DNA from: Maratus speciosus
Taxonomy: Eukaryota > Arthropoda > Arachnida > Araneae > Salticidae
DNA: 64,000 bases
NCBI GenBank assembly: GCA_963932465.1
Contig: OZ010791.1
Span: 321,404,283-321,468,282 of the forward strand
Direction of reading: 5' to 3'
In this document: positions 31,560-41,459 of the stretch, piece by piece
Position numbering within the stretch: position 1 is the first letter of the stretch
Layout: each line of letters starts with the position of its first letter
Made by a program: the position numbers and the translations under genes
The notes under the pieces: generated by a model
The model's input: the letters and a program-made list of their open reading frames with translations, nothing else
Told to the model about the DNA's origin: nothing
Database searches by the model: none

Positions 31560-32690
31560 TAAAATGTTTTATTTTTTTTTTCTTATTGAATTATGTTCCA
31601 TTTATTCAAATTATTTTTTTATCTGAAAATTTCCTTTCAGCTGTATTATGTTCAAAATCCTCCAGCTTTAGTTTTTATACGATTTGTATAATAATCATAT
31701 TTTTACTATACATAAAACACTAAAAAATTTTATTTAGTATTTGACTTGTCTCTTAACTATTTTAAGAGCAAGACTAATTATGTTAACTCTGAAAGTGGAA
31801 AAAAGAAGTAGATATAATCAAACAATTCTTTCTGCAGTATCTAGGAAAAATTATATCATTTCCTACAAAAAAAAATCTTTTATTACAAAATAGAAACACT
31901 CTATCGTGATGCGCTTTGAATACTTAACAAACTTTCATTTCACTCACAAAAAGTCTGGTTTTCTTTTATCATATTATCAGACTTCATAAAACAACTTACT
32001 TTATTACTTCGAGAGACGAAAAAAGACGAGAGCGTGCGTAAGAAAATTATATCATGTATGCATTAATAATCAAAAGTTAGAAGGAAGTAAAAAGGAAAAA
32101 GAACTTTCTGTATATTTATTATATAAGACAAAACAGGAAAATAAAAGCTTCAAAAATTCTGTTTTGTGCTTATAAGATTATTTTTTAATTTATTTCGACT
32201 GTTCTATTTTTGTATGTTTTCGTGTAACTGAATTATTTAGGGAATCTTTCAATTTTAATTTTTGTGTGCTGACGTCTGATATCCAAATAAAGACACGGAC
32301 ACACAACGGGTCAAGGGACTCCAAATTTAGGGGGGGGGGGGATATTATCAGACTTCATAAAACAACTTACTTTATTACCTCAAGATAAGAAAAAGACGAG
32401 AGAGTGCGTAAGAAAATTATATCAGATATGCATTAATAATCAAAAGTTGGAATGAAGTAAAAAGAATTTATTATGTAACACAGCATAAGAAAATAAAAGC
32501 TTCAAAATTTCTGTTTTGTGCTCGTCATATTATTTTTTAATTTATTTCGACTGATGCATTTTTGTATTTTTTCATGTATCTGAATTATTTAGGAAATCTT
32601 TCGGTTTTAATTTTTGTGTGCGGACGTCTGATATCCAAATAAAGACACGGACACACAACTGGTCAAGGAACTCCAAATTTAGGGGGCTCC
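31560..32690 (+). repeat. Dispersed repeat F, copy 2, with 371-bp internal tandem duplication
   Basis: ATATTATCAGACTTCATAAA occurs at 31971 and 32342, 371 bases apart; both units end ...GACACGGACACACAAC.GGTCAAGG.ACTCCAAATTTAGGGG. A G run of ~12 at 32330-32341 sits exactly at the junction and is absent at the end of the second unit. Upstream part (31740-31850) matches 20500-20620. Confidence 0.85.
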
Positions 32691-33339
32691 AAGTCTATGT
32701 ATATATTTTTTAAATAATTGCAGTACACTATAAAAGAAGACAAACGTTTCTTAAACTAGGAATATATAATAAAACAATAAACGAAAATATGAAATAACCT
32801 CTCTTCCGAGTTACCCACGATTCCGAAAAGTTTCCTTTTATCTTTATAAACCTCCGAAATCAATATAGGGTGACACCGCCAGTAGTTGATCAGATCAAGT
32901 CAGTGGTACGTTTTTTATTATTATTATTTTCTTCCTTTTAGGTTTTAGAAGTGAACTAACATGATTGAAACAATCCTTAACGAATGTCTTATAAAGGACA
33001 GAAATTAAATCAGCTGAAATTAAATAGCAACAAAATTATAAATAAATAGTTTTTTAATTGCCATTTTCCCAGTGGTTAATCAGGCAAAAAAAGTTAATCT
33101 AAAATCTAAAAATCAATATTTAAAGCATCATCCCTGGGCTGTGATTAACAATAATTCTTATAAAAAATTAGTTGAAATAAACAAAATGGAAGTGGATTAT
33201 TTTAACTTACCTTAATTGTCTCCAACTAATCAAAAACTAAGTTTTTATAATTTCTAATTAAAAAACGCATAAAATGGCTTTTTTTACAGCAGACAGCTGA
33301 CGACAATGTGACAACAGGTGCACTAGCATTCAAACAAAA
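32691..33339. other. Unassigned AT-rich spacer
   Basis: No element or gene recognised. Confidence 0.4.
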
Positions 33340-33915
33340 TACAGTCGAATCCCGTTAATACGCGAATGAAGGAACCAATCAAAATTCGCGTATTAACTGA
33401 GGTACGCGAATTTTCATCCATCCAGTCTAATAACAACCATCTAATAACCATCCAATGGTCCATCTAATAACAACCTATGCGGATAAAACACATCCTTATG
33501 ACAGTTTTTAGCGTTTTTAAGCCATAAAATGACGTTTTCGTTTGTCGTCACCACTCTATGATTACCACCACGCAGGAAAGTTCGAAAGTTGTGTACCCGG
33601 AGGCGGCTGGACAAACCATCACCTCATCGATTTAATGTCTGAAATTTTAGGACTAGTTAAAACTTGATTAGCATATTAAAAAGCAAATGGCCTGCCAAGT
33701 AGGTGGAAACCACAAGAAGACCTGATTTTAGGAATTTACTGGTAAGTTTGTCATTGTGTTTTCCTGCACCCAAAGCTATGAAAACATAGAAGATTAGGAT
33801 TGGGAGCAGAGAAATACACAATGGTAAACCTACCTGTCAACCCCCAAAATATCGTCTGCAGGTGGTTTCCACCAAGTTAAGTCTTGGCAGCCCAATTGCA
33901 TTTTAATATGCGAAT

Positions 33916-35876
33916 TAGGGCTGGATTATTTATCAATAGATCGGCAGATATGGATATTTCTTAATTATCGCAATAACAATATCTAAACTTTGACTCTGTT
34001 GATATATCCCAATAATATAACAGTGTTAACAAACACTGCAATTACGAACACGAGCACCGAAAAAAATATCGCCAAATAACTCAGAACTCAATAAAATAAT
34101 AATATTTTGCGCTCACCGCCAGAGAACCTGAAAAAAAAATTCTATTCCATTGTCTTCAACCTCCTTTCTCATCCAAAACAGACAATCTACATCGATAATC
34201 TTCCTTTCCGTTGATTATCTGCAATAGAAACTTTCCCAATCATTGCAATACACCTATCCCTTCTCAATAAACCTAAAGTTCGTTGGACTCTCTGCGTAAT
34301 ACAGAATAACACATCATCCTTTCTCATCTCAACTGTGATTAGTCTCTACACCTATTCCAATAACTCCAGATAATTGATGCATTATGAATAATAACGCATG
34401 AGCATTGGTTATTCACTGTTGCGTTTGATACGAAGATAACGAGTGATCATCTAGTCTATACCTCAGAAGGTAGAATTCTCGGCTTGCAAGCAACCAATGA
34501 GAGTCCGCTAAAGTTTCCCCTATTGCTTATAGCAAAGCCCAAGGTCAAAGCAGTCTTTCACAGTAGTGATTGGTTGTTTTTAAAAAGAGCTTCTTAGTCA
34601 GTAATGTTTATTCACATTAACTTCTTTGTCGTATTTTTGTTAGAGCGAAGTTTTCTGGAGTGAATTTAATATATTCTGTATTGATATTTTTCAGCTATGA
34701 ATATTTATCAAAAAAAAATTTTAAATTAGTATAAAACTATTCTCAAGTGTGATTTAAGTATTTATATATTTTTAAAAAAGGTTTCAATGTTGTTTTCTTG
34801 TAGTAAATAGGTAGAAAGATATAAATACAGGGAACTGCTCTGCTCAACAAACGCAAAACGTTGTGACACATTTACAAATTCATTTTTAAACGTAAAGGCA
34901 CAAAATTGGAAGGCCTGGATTTTGGAAGAGATTTAGAAACAAACTGTGTTTTCCATTTTTTGATAAATAAATTACCTATCGAATTAAGCGACTTTGATCA
35001 CGTGAAAAAGACGTTTTTCACCCTTTCTTGAGTGGTTATTCTTCTTTCGCGCGGAAATTCCGTTCAAAACGCGCCCTTTGACACTATTTTCTGAAAGATC
35101 TATTGCGTTTGCAAAAAAATGGGAAAAACTGAAAAGAAAACCAGTTTGATTACATAGTTTCTGAACAACAACACCTGCTAGTTTCATGCATTTCCGAACA
35201 AAAATAAATTAAAACTTATGTCATAAAGTTGCCTTTTTGTATTTAAGAACAGCCAAGAATGAATTGATTCTTTAGAGAAAGATTGAAGAGCAACATTTCT
35301 GTTGCATCTATCATCCACTGAAACCTATTTAATACAAGTATATTAGACCACATGTGGCATTAAATTAATTTTAGTTTTTTCTAGAGTTTCCTCTTATTCT
35401 GTGTTAATTAAAATAAAATCGTCAACGTCCTAAATTTAAAAATGTTCTATTTTAGTTTGTATTTTATAATTTTGTCAGTTATTCGCAAAGTACTTCAATA
35501 CTTAAAATGTCGCTGATAAATAATGCATAGAGTAGGAAGAATAGGAAACATGCTGTTTTTGAAGGAAAATACTTTGCAACAAATGGTATACGTGTAAACA
35601 CATATCAAACATTGGTTTCATTTCTAAAATATTTTCTTTTATAAATATATATACTTATTTTAATGTTGCTGTGTGAACATATAGGTATAAGACATTGAGT
35701 AGTTGTTCCCTACATCTGTTTTTACTTAAATTGCTGCTATTAAACCATTTATGTTTCGAAATTAGCAAAATTTCTATTCTTGCACAATTTAAGGTAGTTA
35801 TCGCGATATATCACAAATATCAATATTAACTCGTTGATATATTGCGATATTAAATTTCTGATATCGTCCAGCCCTA
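33916..35876. mobile_element. hAT-type non-autonomous element with 8-bp target duplication
   Basis: Ends TAGGGCTGGATTATTTATC and, on the minus strand, TAGGGCTGGACGATATCAG are inverted repeats. The 8-bp duplication ATGCGAAT lies at 33908-33915 and 35877-35884, exactly at the ends. Near the ends many ATATCG/GATAT strings occur, typical of TAGGGCTGG-type hAT elements. No transposase frame is seen; the interior is AT-rich and includes a MITE copy (34838-35254). Confidence 0.92.
34838..35254 (+). mobile_element. MITE family with AGAACAGCC end, copy inside hAT
   Basis: Matches 50095-50521 over its whole length: CTGCTCAACAAACGCAAAAC, TTTTTTGATAAATAAATTAC, TTCTTCTTTCGCGCGGAAAT, CACCTGCTAGTTTCATGCAT, AAGAACAGCC. 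The left end is eroded (GGAACTGCTC instead of GGCTGTTCT). The 67-aa minus frame at 34984-35187 lies in the repeat and is not a gene. Confidence 0.85.
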
Positions 35877-35957
35877 ATGCGAATCGAGTTTTAACTAATC
35901 CTAAAATTTCAACCGTGTATGCGATGAGGTAATGGTTCGTACAACCGCCGCCCGATT

Positions 35958-36239
35958 TATTGGAAATTCAAATAAGTAAGTAAAAATCTTTTAAAATTTT
36001 ATTAAAGTTATATTTATTATGTACGACACATAAAATTGAACCAAGCAATACCAAAACCTTTTGCCAGTCATGTTAACTAGGATTCATGTTAGCAAAATTT
36101 AAATTATTTATTATTTTTACAAAACAAATAGAGAACAGCGGATACTAATACAAAATCAATATAAAAATAGAAATGTTAAAGTTTAATAAATTCAATAATA
36201 ACATAAAAAATACTTTTTGGCGAAGTAGCTATCAATTTT
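35958..36239. other. Tigger interior without recognised motif
   Basis: AT-rich, between the palindromic element and the transposase remnant. Probably the 3' UTR of the transposase on the minus strand. Confidence 0.35.
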
Positions 36240-37500
36240 GGTAAATTTGAAATGCAGTCGCATCATCAACATGATGTTTTCATCCGTATTCTGATGATGC
36301 TAAAACTCGCTACTCGAGGGCCCTTCATCCAGTAACGATGCATACAGCCTGAGAAAATTTAACGCCTCCGTAACTTTGGAGAATGGGCATAGGGCCGTGG
36401 TCTCAGATTCATCTTCTTCTTCCTCTTTATCTGGTTTTCCAGTAGCAGTTAAATCGGCTATGATGTCATCCAGACTTCAGAGCTTCAGAGGTGACTAGAT
36501 CTTTGTCGATATTTGTATTTAAATCATCAAAATCTTCCTCTATAATTTCCCGTGTGCTTAGCCAGTCTTCTTCAACATCAGCTTGCAAGGTCGTTCTGTA
36601 CCAGTAATGTCCTCGCTAATTCCAAACCCTGCTTTGCGAAAACAGTTTGCAATCGACGTTGGTGTAACACTCTTCCATGGTGCGGCAAGCATGGATATAT
36701 AGTAGAGGAGTGTAATAAGACGACACTCGTAGCAAAAAGTGTTGCTGCAGTGTTCCATTTGGTGAAGGTATCGTCGTACTATGCCAGTCTTGTAAATTAA
36801 CATTGCATTGTTAATTATTCCTTTATCCATTTTCTGAGAGAAACTGGTTGAATTTGGGGGAAAAAATTCACCTTGAATTTTTTTCAGGCCTTTGTTATCT
36901 TTTGGATGCACAGGTCAGTTGTCACAAGCAATAATACTTGGCGCGAATCTTTTCCCATCCGCTGGTCAAAATTGTGAACCCATGTAGAAAAAAGGCTGCT
37001 GGTCATCCACGTTCTGCGCTAACCCTTTGCAAGACTGACGTAGTACGACGATACCTTCACCAAATGGAATACGGCAGCAACCCTTCTTGCTACGAGTGTC
37101 GTCTTATTACAGTCCTTCACTATATACACATGCTTACCGCACCAAGCAAGGGAAATGTTTGACTTTTCTAAAATATCGCGAGTTGTATAATTTTCCTATG
37201 ACGAGTAGATGTAATTTGTTTCATCCATCAGAGTTAGCATCGAGCAGAAAAGTAAGACAGCCTTTGTTTAATTTATCCCCTTGACATGTTTCTCCTTCCC
37301 TAGCTATTGTTTTGTTGGATGTCAGTTTGTGAAAAATTTCTAAATTCGTCCACGTTGTAAATATCACAGCTTGAGTAGTTCTTTAGAAGGAGCGGAAGCA
37401 CATTTGTTTTCCAGCAATTGATGTCTTCAATGTTGACAGCAGCTAATTCACCGCACACTTGCTTGAATTTTATTCCATAGCGAGATTTTAATCGAGACCT
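36240..37500 (-). pseudogene. Tigger/pogo transposase remnant
   Basis: Reading 37500 downward on the minus strand: RSRLKSRYGIKFKQVCGELA, then AAVNIEDINCWKTNVLPLLL, KNYSSCDIYNVDEF, matching the RFKKRHGI...SGE...W....LP.LL..Y...DI.N.DE run of Tigger transposases that includes the first catalytic Asp. Many stops follow; farther on come segments resembling ...KIRAKYYCL.QLTCASK (DN.PAHP region) and FNQFLSENG.RNN (the TT..LQP.DQG region), and a C-terminal EEDWLSTREIIEEDFDD. A 117-aa frame at 36558-36911 is part of it. A partly duplicated segment (CGACGATACCTTCACCAAAT near 37047 and its inverse near 36765) shows internal rearrangement. Non-functional. Confidence 0.8.
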
Positions 37501-37985
37501 AACTCTTTCTGGTTACGAGGGGGAGGGAGGCAGCATTTTTGCTTATTTACTGTGCGGTCGTTACCAATAAAATTTTCTTTTCGGTCTTCCTGGCCTATTT
37601 GACTATACGAAGTAATCGGCACCAGGAAAGAATTCTCCTTTAGCTGGGAAAAGTTACAATTGATATTTTTAGTAAAGTTATACTTGGTTGTTTAGAAGAG
37701 TATTCATGAGATCGTGATAATATTGAGGTTAGAAGAATAATAAAACAAAACACAATCAATGATTTCTTAATGGTAACTCTGAAATACCGCGCACGTTCCA
37801 GAGCTTTCAAAATCTTGCAGGCATAGGACGTGATCAAAATGAGCTTCAAGCAAATGGGGGAGAAGAAGGCGTGGTATGTCATTGACCGAAGCGCACAGAT
37901 TTGAACAGGAAAAAGCATTCTTAGTTTAAAGAATTGTCTGTCCTATGTAAAGTTTGAGTTATTATTCCCTCTAAAACCTCTCCTG
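37501..37985 (-). other. Probable N-terminal transposase/5' region of Tigger, unrecognisable
   Basis: The DNA-binding CENP-B-like region should lie here, but no motif is readable. The 92-aa minus frame at 37640-37918 contains no helix-turn-helix that I can see. Confidence 0.35.
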
Positions 37986-38182
37986 TTTCGAACCAAACTG
38001 CATCTGCGTATTAAACATAGGATTTTTTTTTCAAGGGACTGATAAAACTTCGCGTCTTAAATGAGTTCGCGTATTAAGCGTGTTTTTTATATGCAAAAGA
38101 TAAGCGTTTTTCAAGGGACCGAAAAAAATTGCGTATTAAGCGGTTTACGTTTCAAGCGGTTTCGCGTATTAGGCATTTATTT

Positions 38183-39140
38183 TTACTTTTAATAATTGAT
38201 TTTTATGTATTTTCTGGGGCTGAATCCGAAAATGACCTTCATTTTTAACCATCACGTAAGGAATTTTCGCAACCCGTAAATTTTAAAGGTAAAAAGTAAA
38301 AAAAAATCGCGAAAAACTGATACTAAAAAATACAGAAGATGGTTGTGCTTTTTAATTTACGATAAATGATTTTTGTTTATTTTTTAGCGCTGAATCCGAA
38401 AATGACTTTCACTTTTAACCATCTTGTCAGAATTTTTCGCGAATCGTAAATTTCGAAGTCAAAAAGTAAAAAAAAAAATAGAGATAATCTGATACTATAA
38501 AATAAATGGGATGATTGTGTTTTTTAAATTTTGACAATTGGTTTTTATGTACTTTTAAGAACTGAATCTGAAAATGCCCTTCATTGTTAACCATCACGTC
38601 AGAATTTTTCATAAATCTTAAATTTCAAAATTAAAAAGTAAAAAAATAGCGAAAATCTGATGTTATAAAATAGATTTAAAACTATTTTTATTCAATTTTA
38701 TTTTATTTTATTTAATAATGTGTTCAATTTTTGTCTTATATTGGGGTCTCTCAACTAAACAGCTCAAGGGTCCGATGAGGAGGGGCGGGGGGGATGGTTC
38801 ACTTTTATAGTTGAACTTTTTAACTTTGAAATTTTCGATTTCAGAAAAATCCGATATGAGAGTTAACAGTGAAGTTCACTTTCGGATTCAGAGCTAAAAA
38901 ATACATAAAAATCTATTATCAAATGTTAAAAAACACAACAGTCGCATATATTTTATATCATCAAATTTTCGCTATTTTTTTTTTCTGTTTACTTTTTAAC
39001 GTTGAAATTTACGGTTTGCAAAAAATTCTTTCATGATGGCAAAAAAGAAGGTCATTTTCGAATTTAGCACAACAAAATACATAAGAATGAATTATCAAAA
39101 TCTAAAAAACATGACACAACCCAAATTTTGCAGACTAGTG
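38183..39140. mobile_element. Palindromic CACTA-like element, copy 2 (left end missing)
   Basis: Left arm units with GGCTGAATCCGAAAATGACC (38217), GCGCTGAATCCGAAAATGAC (38390) and AACTGAATCTGAAAATGCCC (38560), ~172 bp apart; right arm inverted units at 38880 and 39054; right end CAGACTAGTG at 39140, matching copy 1 in inverse. The central module TTGTCTTATATTGGGGTCTC, AACTAAACAGCTC, GATGAGG is as in copy 3. The left CACTAG end is absent, and the Tigger right end is also absent at the same junction. Confidence 0.75.
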
Positions 39141-39427
39141 TAGGTTTTCTGAATCCCGAATATATGTTTTTCCGATGCTATCACTTCTCATGTAACACCA
39201 ACTTTAACATTAAAATTAATACTATTTTGTTACTCTTGCATAAATAAAGTAAATTACGCATCTAAAAATGTGTAATTGAGAATTGATATACATCTAAAAA
39301 GCGATATTCCAGTTTGAAAAAAAAAACTTATTAATGCACTATAAATTCAGCTGGTAAATGTTTTCGAAAATCTCTGGCAGATAAAAAGACTTTGTTTTTA
39401 TAATTGCTTCTTTAAATCTCGAAAATA

Positions 39428-40238
39428 CAGTGAAACCTCTCTGTAAGGGCCGCCTGCTGTTCCATTGAAAATCGGCCCTTATGAGGGGTGGCCCTTGAAT
39501 AGGGGTGACAAAAAAACAACAACTAAAATAAGTAAATCAAAACCTATATAGGTGAAAAAACTGTTTATTAACAATTATTAAACTCTATACATGATTTTAG
39601 AAATTTCCGATTGAAGTTTGTTTACTTTTCCTATTTTTTTCGCAGACAATTTTGGTTTCTATTGATTCTTTTACTTTGGGAAATAAATTACTTAAATTTG
39701 CATCATTTATTAATGCCTTAGAATGAGATATTAGTTTATTTATTTCTGTTAGTGTTTCCTGCCGAGTGTAAAAATTGTGCTTCTATATGCATTCATAGGT
39801 TTAGTAAATGTGGAATCAGTGTTTCTAGATAACCTGTTATTCTTTGTGTGCCCGCAACAAAGGGTCACGTTTTCCCTCCAACCCAACCCCTACAGGTTGA
39901 AAGGACAAACAAAGTGTGAGGAACACCTGTTTGTCTCACTTGTGGAAAAGTTTGTGGTCCTTCACTGTGTTACTAAATCCTCCCCATCTCCCCCTGCCTT
40001 CTTTATTGTAAGTGCAGTTGTTTGCTGAACTCTTATCTTTTGGTTCAGGAATTCAATACACCTGTTTAGGATTTAAGGCCCATGTGAAATAAAAATGGCC
40101 TTTATGAGGGGTAGGTGCGGCACCTAATAGCAGTAAATTTAACATTATGTCTATGGGAAAAATTTTCGTTTCTAAAAATATTGGTTCTTAATAGAGGTGG
40201 CCCATGAATAGGGGTGGCCTTTAAAAGAAGTTTCACAG
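39428..40238. mobile_element. 811-bp Tc1/pogo-type MITE with TA target duplication
   Basis: Left end CAGTGAAACCTCTCTGTAAG after TA (39426-39427). The right end on the minus strand is CTGTGAAACTTCTTTTAAAG, before TA (40239-40240). Internal GGCCGCC/GGGGTGGCC strings mirror each other (39448-39510, 40082-40225). Half 2 of the surrounding duplication at 40601-40620 reads CGAAAATATATTATTTTC across the same point, an empty site that confirms ends and TA duplication. The 83-aa frame at 39777-40028 is not recognised. Confidence 0.9.
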
Positions 40239-40728
40239 TATATTGTTTTCTGACGTTTCTAAAGATAAAAAACGCTTTTTGTAATCAGAGACTTCTCGGA
40301 AGAGGTTATTTTTTATTTTCTTTCGTGATTATATTATATTTTCGTAGATTAAGGGACATTTCTCTTTTTTTTTTTTTACAATGTAGAATTTTATTATTTA
40401 CATAATTTAGCATTGTAATACAAACGATGTTAATACTAGATCATAAAATGTATTCCTTTTTCTTCTACCTAAAAACCGATATTCCAGTTTGAAAAAACTT
40501 ATTAAAGCATTATAAAATCTGCTCGGAAACGTTTTCGAAAATCTCCGTCAGATAAAGAGACTTCGTTTTTATAATTGCTTCTTTAAATCTCGAAAATATA
40601 TTATTTTCTGAGGTTCCTAAAGATAAAGAATGCTTTTCGTGATCATTGATAACTCAGAAGAAGCTATTTTTTATTTTTGTTCGTGGTAATATTATATTTT
40701 TGTTAGATTAAGAGACATATCTCTTTTC

Positions 40729-41171
40729 AGGTGCGTTCGTAATTATATAAATAGATAGCACCTATAGTCTTCGTCTGGCCCGCCCGTCTGTCTGTCTGTA
40801 TATAACAGCGCAAAAACAACCAAACCTAATAATTTGAAATGTAATATGAATAATCGTTCACGAATTTTGTCGAGTCATTCCAAATTTTATAAACATCGAA
40901 TCAAAATTCAAAAAGATATTAATAAAGTTTTTCTTCATTCAATCCCATCATAAGTAATTAAGTCAATGGTATCCCATGATAGGCAATGATGCTAGATTGT
41001 CATGGTGATTACATCCTATTTAAGATGGAGTCATGTTATTTCCGTATTACTGATTTTTATATATATAATCATAATAAATTTTGTATTCATGCATTTTTGC
41101 ACATAAGAATGCAACACCTATTGCACCAAGATCTGAATATTTATAAAACTAATTATAGTACGAATGCACCT
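40729..41171. mobile_element. ~443-bp element with AGGTGC(G/A)TTCGTA ends
   Basis: Left AGGTGCGTTCGTAATTATAT; right on the minus strand AGGTGCATTCGTACTATAAT. Half 1 of the duplication lacks the segment (TCTCTTT...TTTACAATG at 40364-40384). It has a GTCT tract (40786-40799) near the left end. The 111-aa frame at 40986-41321 crosses the right end and is not a gene. Confidence 0.7.
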
Positions 41172-41330
41172 AAATTGGCACGTTTGATGTGCAGTTTCCA
41201 ACTTGTTTTTTACAATGTAGCATTTCACTATTTGCATAATTTTGTATTGTACTACAAAAAGATCTTAATACTAGATCATAAAAAAACATTCATTTTTTCT
41301 TCAATCTTGCTAAGTTCCTAGAGAAGTTGT

Positions 41331-41459
41331 CATTTGCATTTACTCTCGCTTCATTGTTATTATGTCAGAAATCATACGCCTCAGGGCATTTTTTGATGCT
41401 AGTTTTTTTTAAGAAATATTTTGCTTATTTAATGAACTTCTGAATTTAAATATAACGAC
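41331..41459. other. Unassigned spacer
   Basis: No feature recognised. Confidence 0.35.

Larger units (their letters stand above)
33597..35957. mobile_element. Palindromic element inside Tigger, right arm split by hAT
   Basis: GGACAAACCATCACCTCATC (33609) through AAATTTTAGGACTAGTTAAA (33644) is mirrored on the minus strand by CGAACCATTACCTCATCG...AAATTTTAGGATTAGTTAAA (35885-35945). The inner part GGCCTGCCAAGTAGGTGGAA (33689) is mirrored by GGCTGCCAAGACTTAACTTG and GTGGAAACCAC (33850-33900). The loop centre is near 33770. With the hAT copy removed the palindrome is about 390 bp. Exact ends are uncertain by ~10 bases. Confidence 0.75.
33342..38175 (-). mobile_element. pogo/Tigger-type DNA transposon, degraded and multiply invaded
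   Basis: Left end CAGTCGAATCCCGTTAATAC preceded by TA; AATTCGCGTATTAAC and GAGGTACGCGAATTTT follow. The right side (37990-38170) has matching CGCGTATTAAG/CGCGTATTAGG strings and GTTTTTCAAGGGACCG, but the last ~25 bases of the right terminal repeat are missing where it meets the CACTA-like element at ~38180. A broken Tigger transposase lies on the minus strand at 36240-37500. Within the left half sits a palindromic element containing a hAT element. CAGT-starting TIRs with TA flanks are the pogo/Tigger type (family knowledge). Confidence 0.8.
39290..41330 (+). repeat. Segmental duplication of ~370 bp, each half carrying a different insertion
   Basis: Half 1 (39297-39427 plus 40239-40470) and half 2 (40475-40728 plus ~41205-41330) match in order: GATATTCCAGTTTGAAAAAA, TTTTCGAAAATCTC..(C/G)AGATAAA, ATAATTGCTTCTTTAAATCT, ..TTTCTGA.GTT.CTAAAGATAAA, TTAGATTAAG..GACAT, ACAATGTAG.ATTT.A.TATTT, TCTTAATACTAGATCATAAA. 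Half 1 holds an 811-bp element; half 2 holds a ~443-bp one. Confidence 0.88.

Noticed and set aside
34984..35187. 67-aa minus-strand frame
   Set aside because: Lies in a MITE copy; the sister copy at 50.1 kb does not conserve the frame.
36552..37284. Plus-strand frames opposite the Tigger remnant
   Set aside because: The recognisable transposase segments are on the minus strand; plus-strand frames are shadows.
40986..41321. 111-aa frame
   Set aside because: It crosses the right end of a MITE into duplicated flank, so it is a chance fusion frame.
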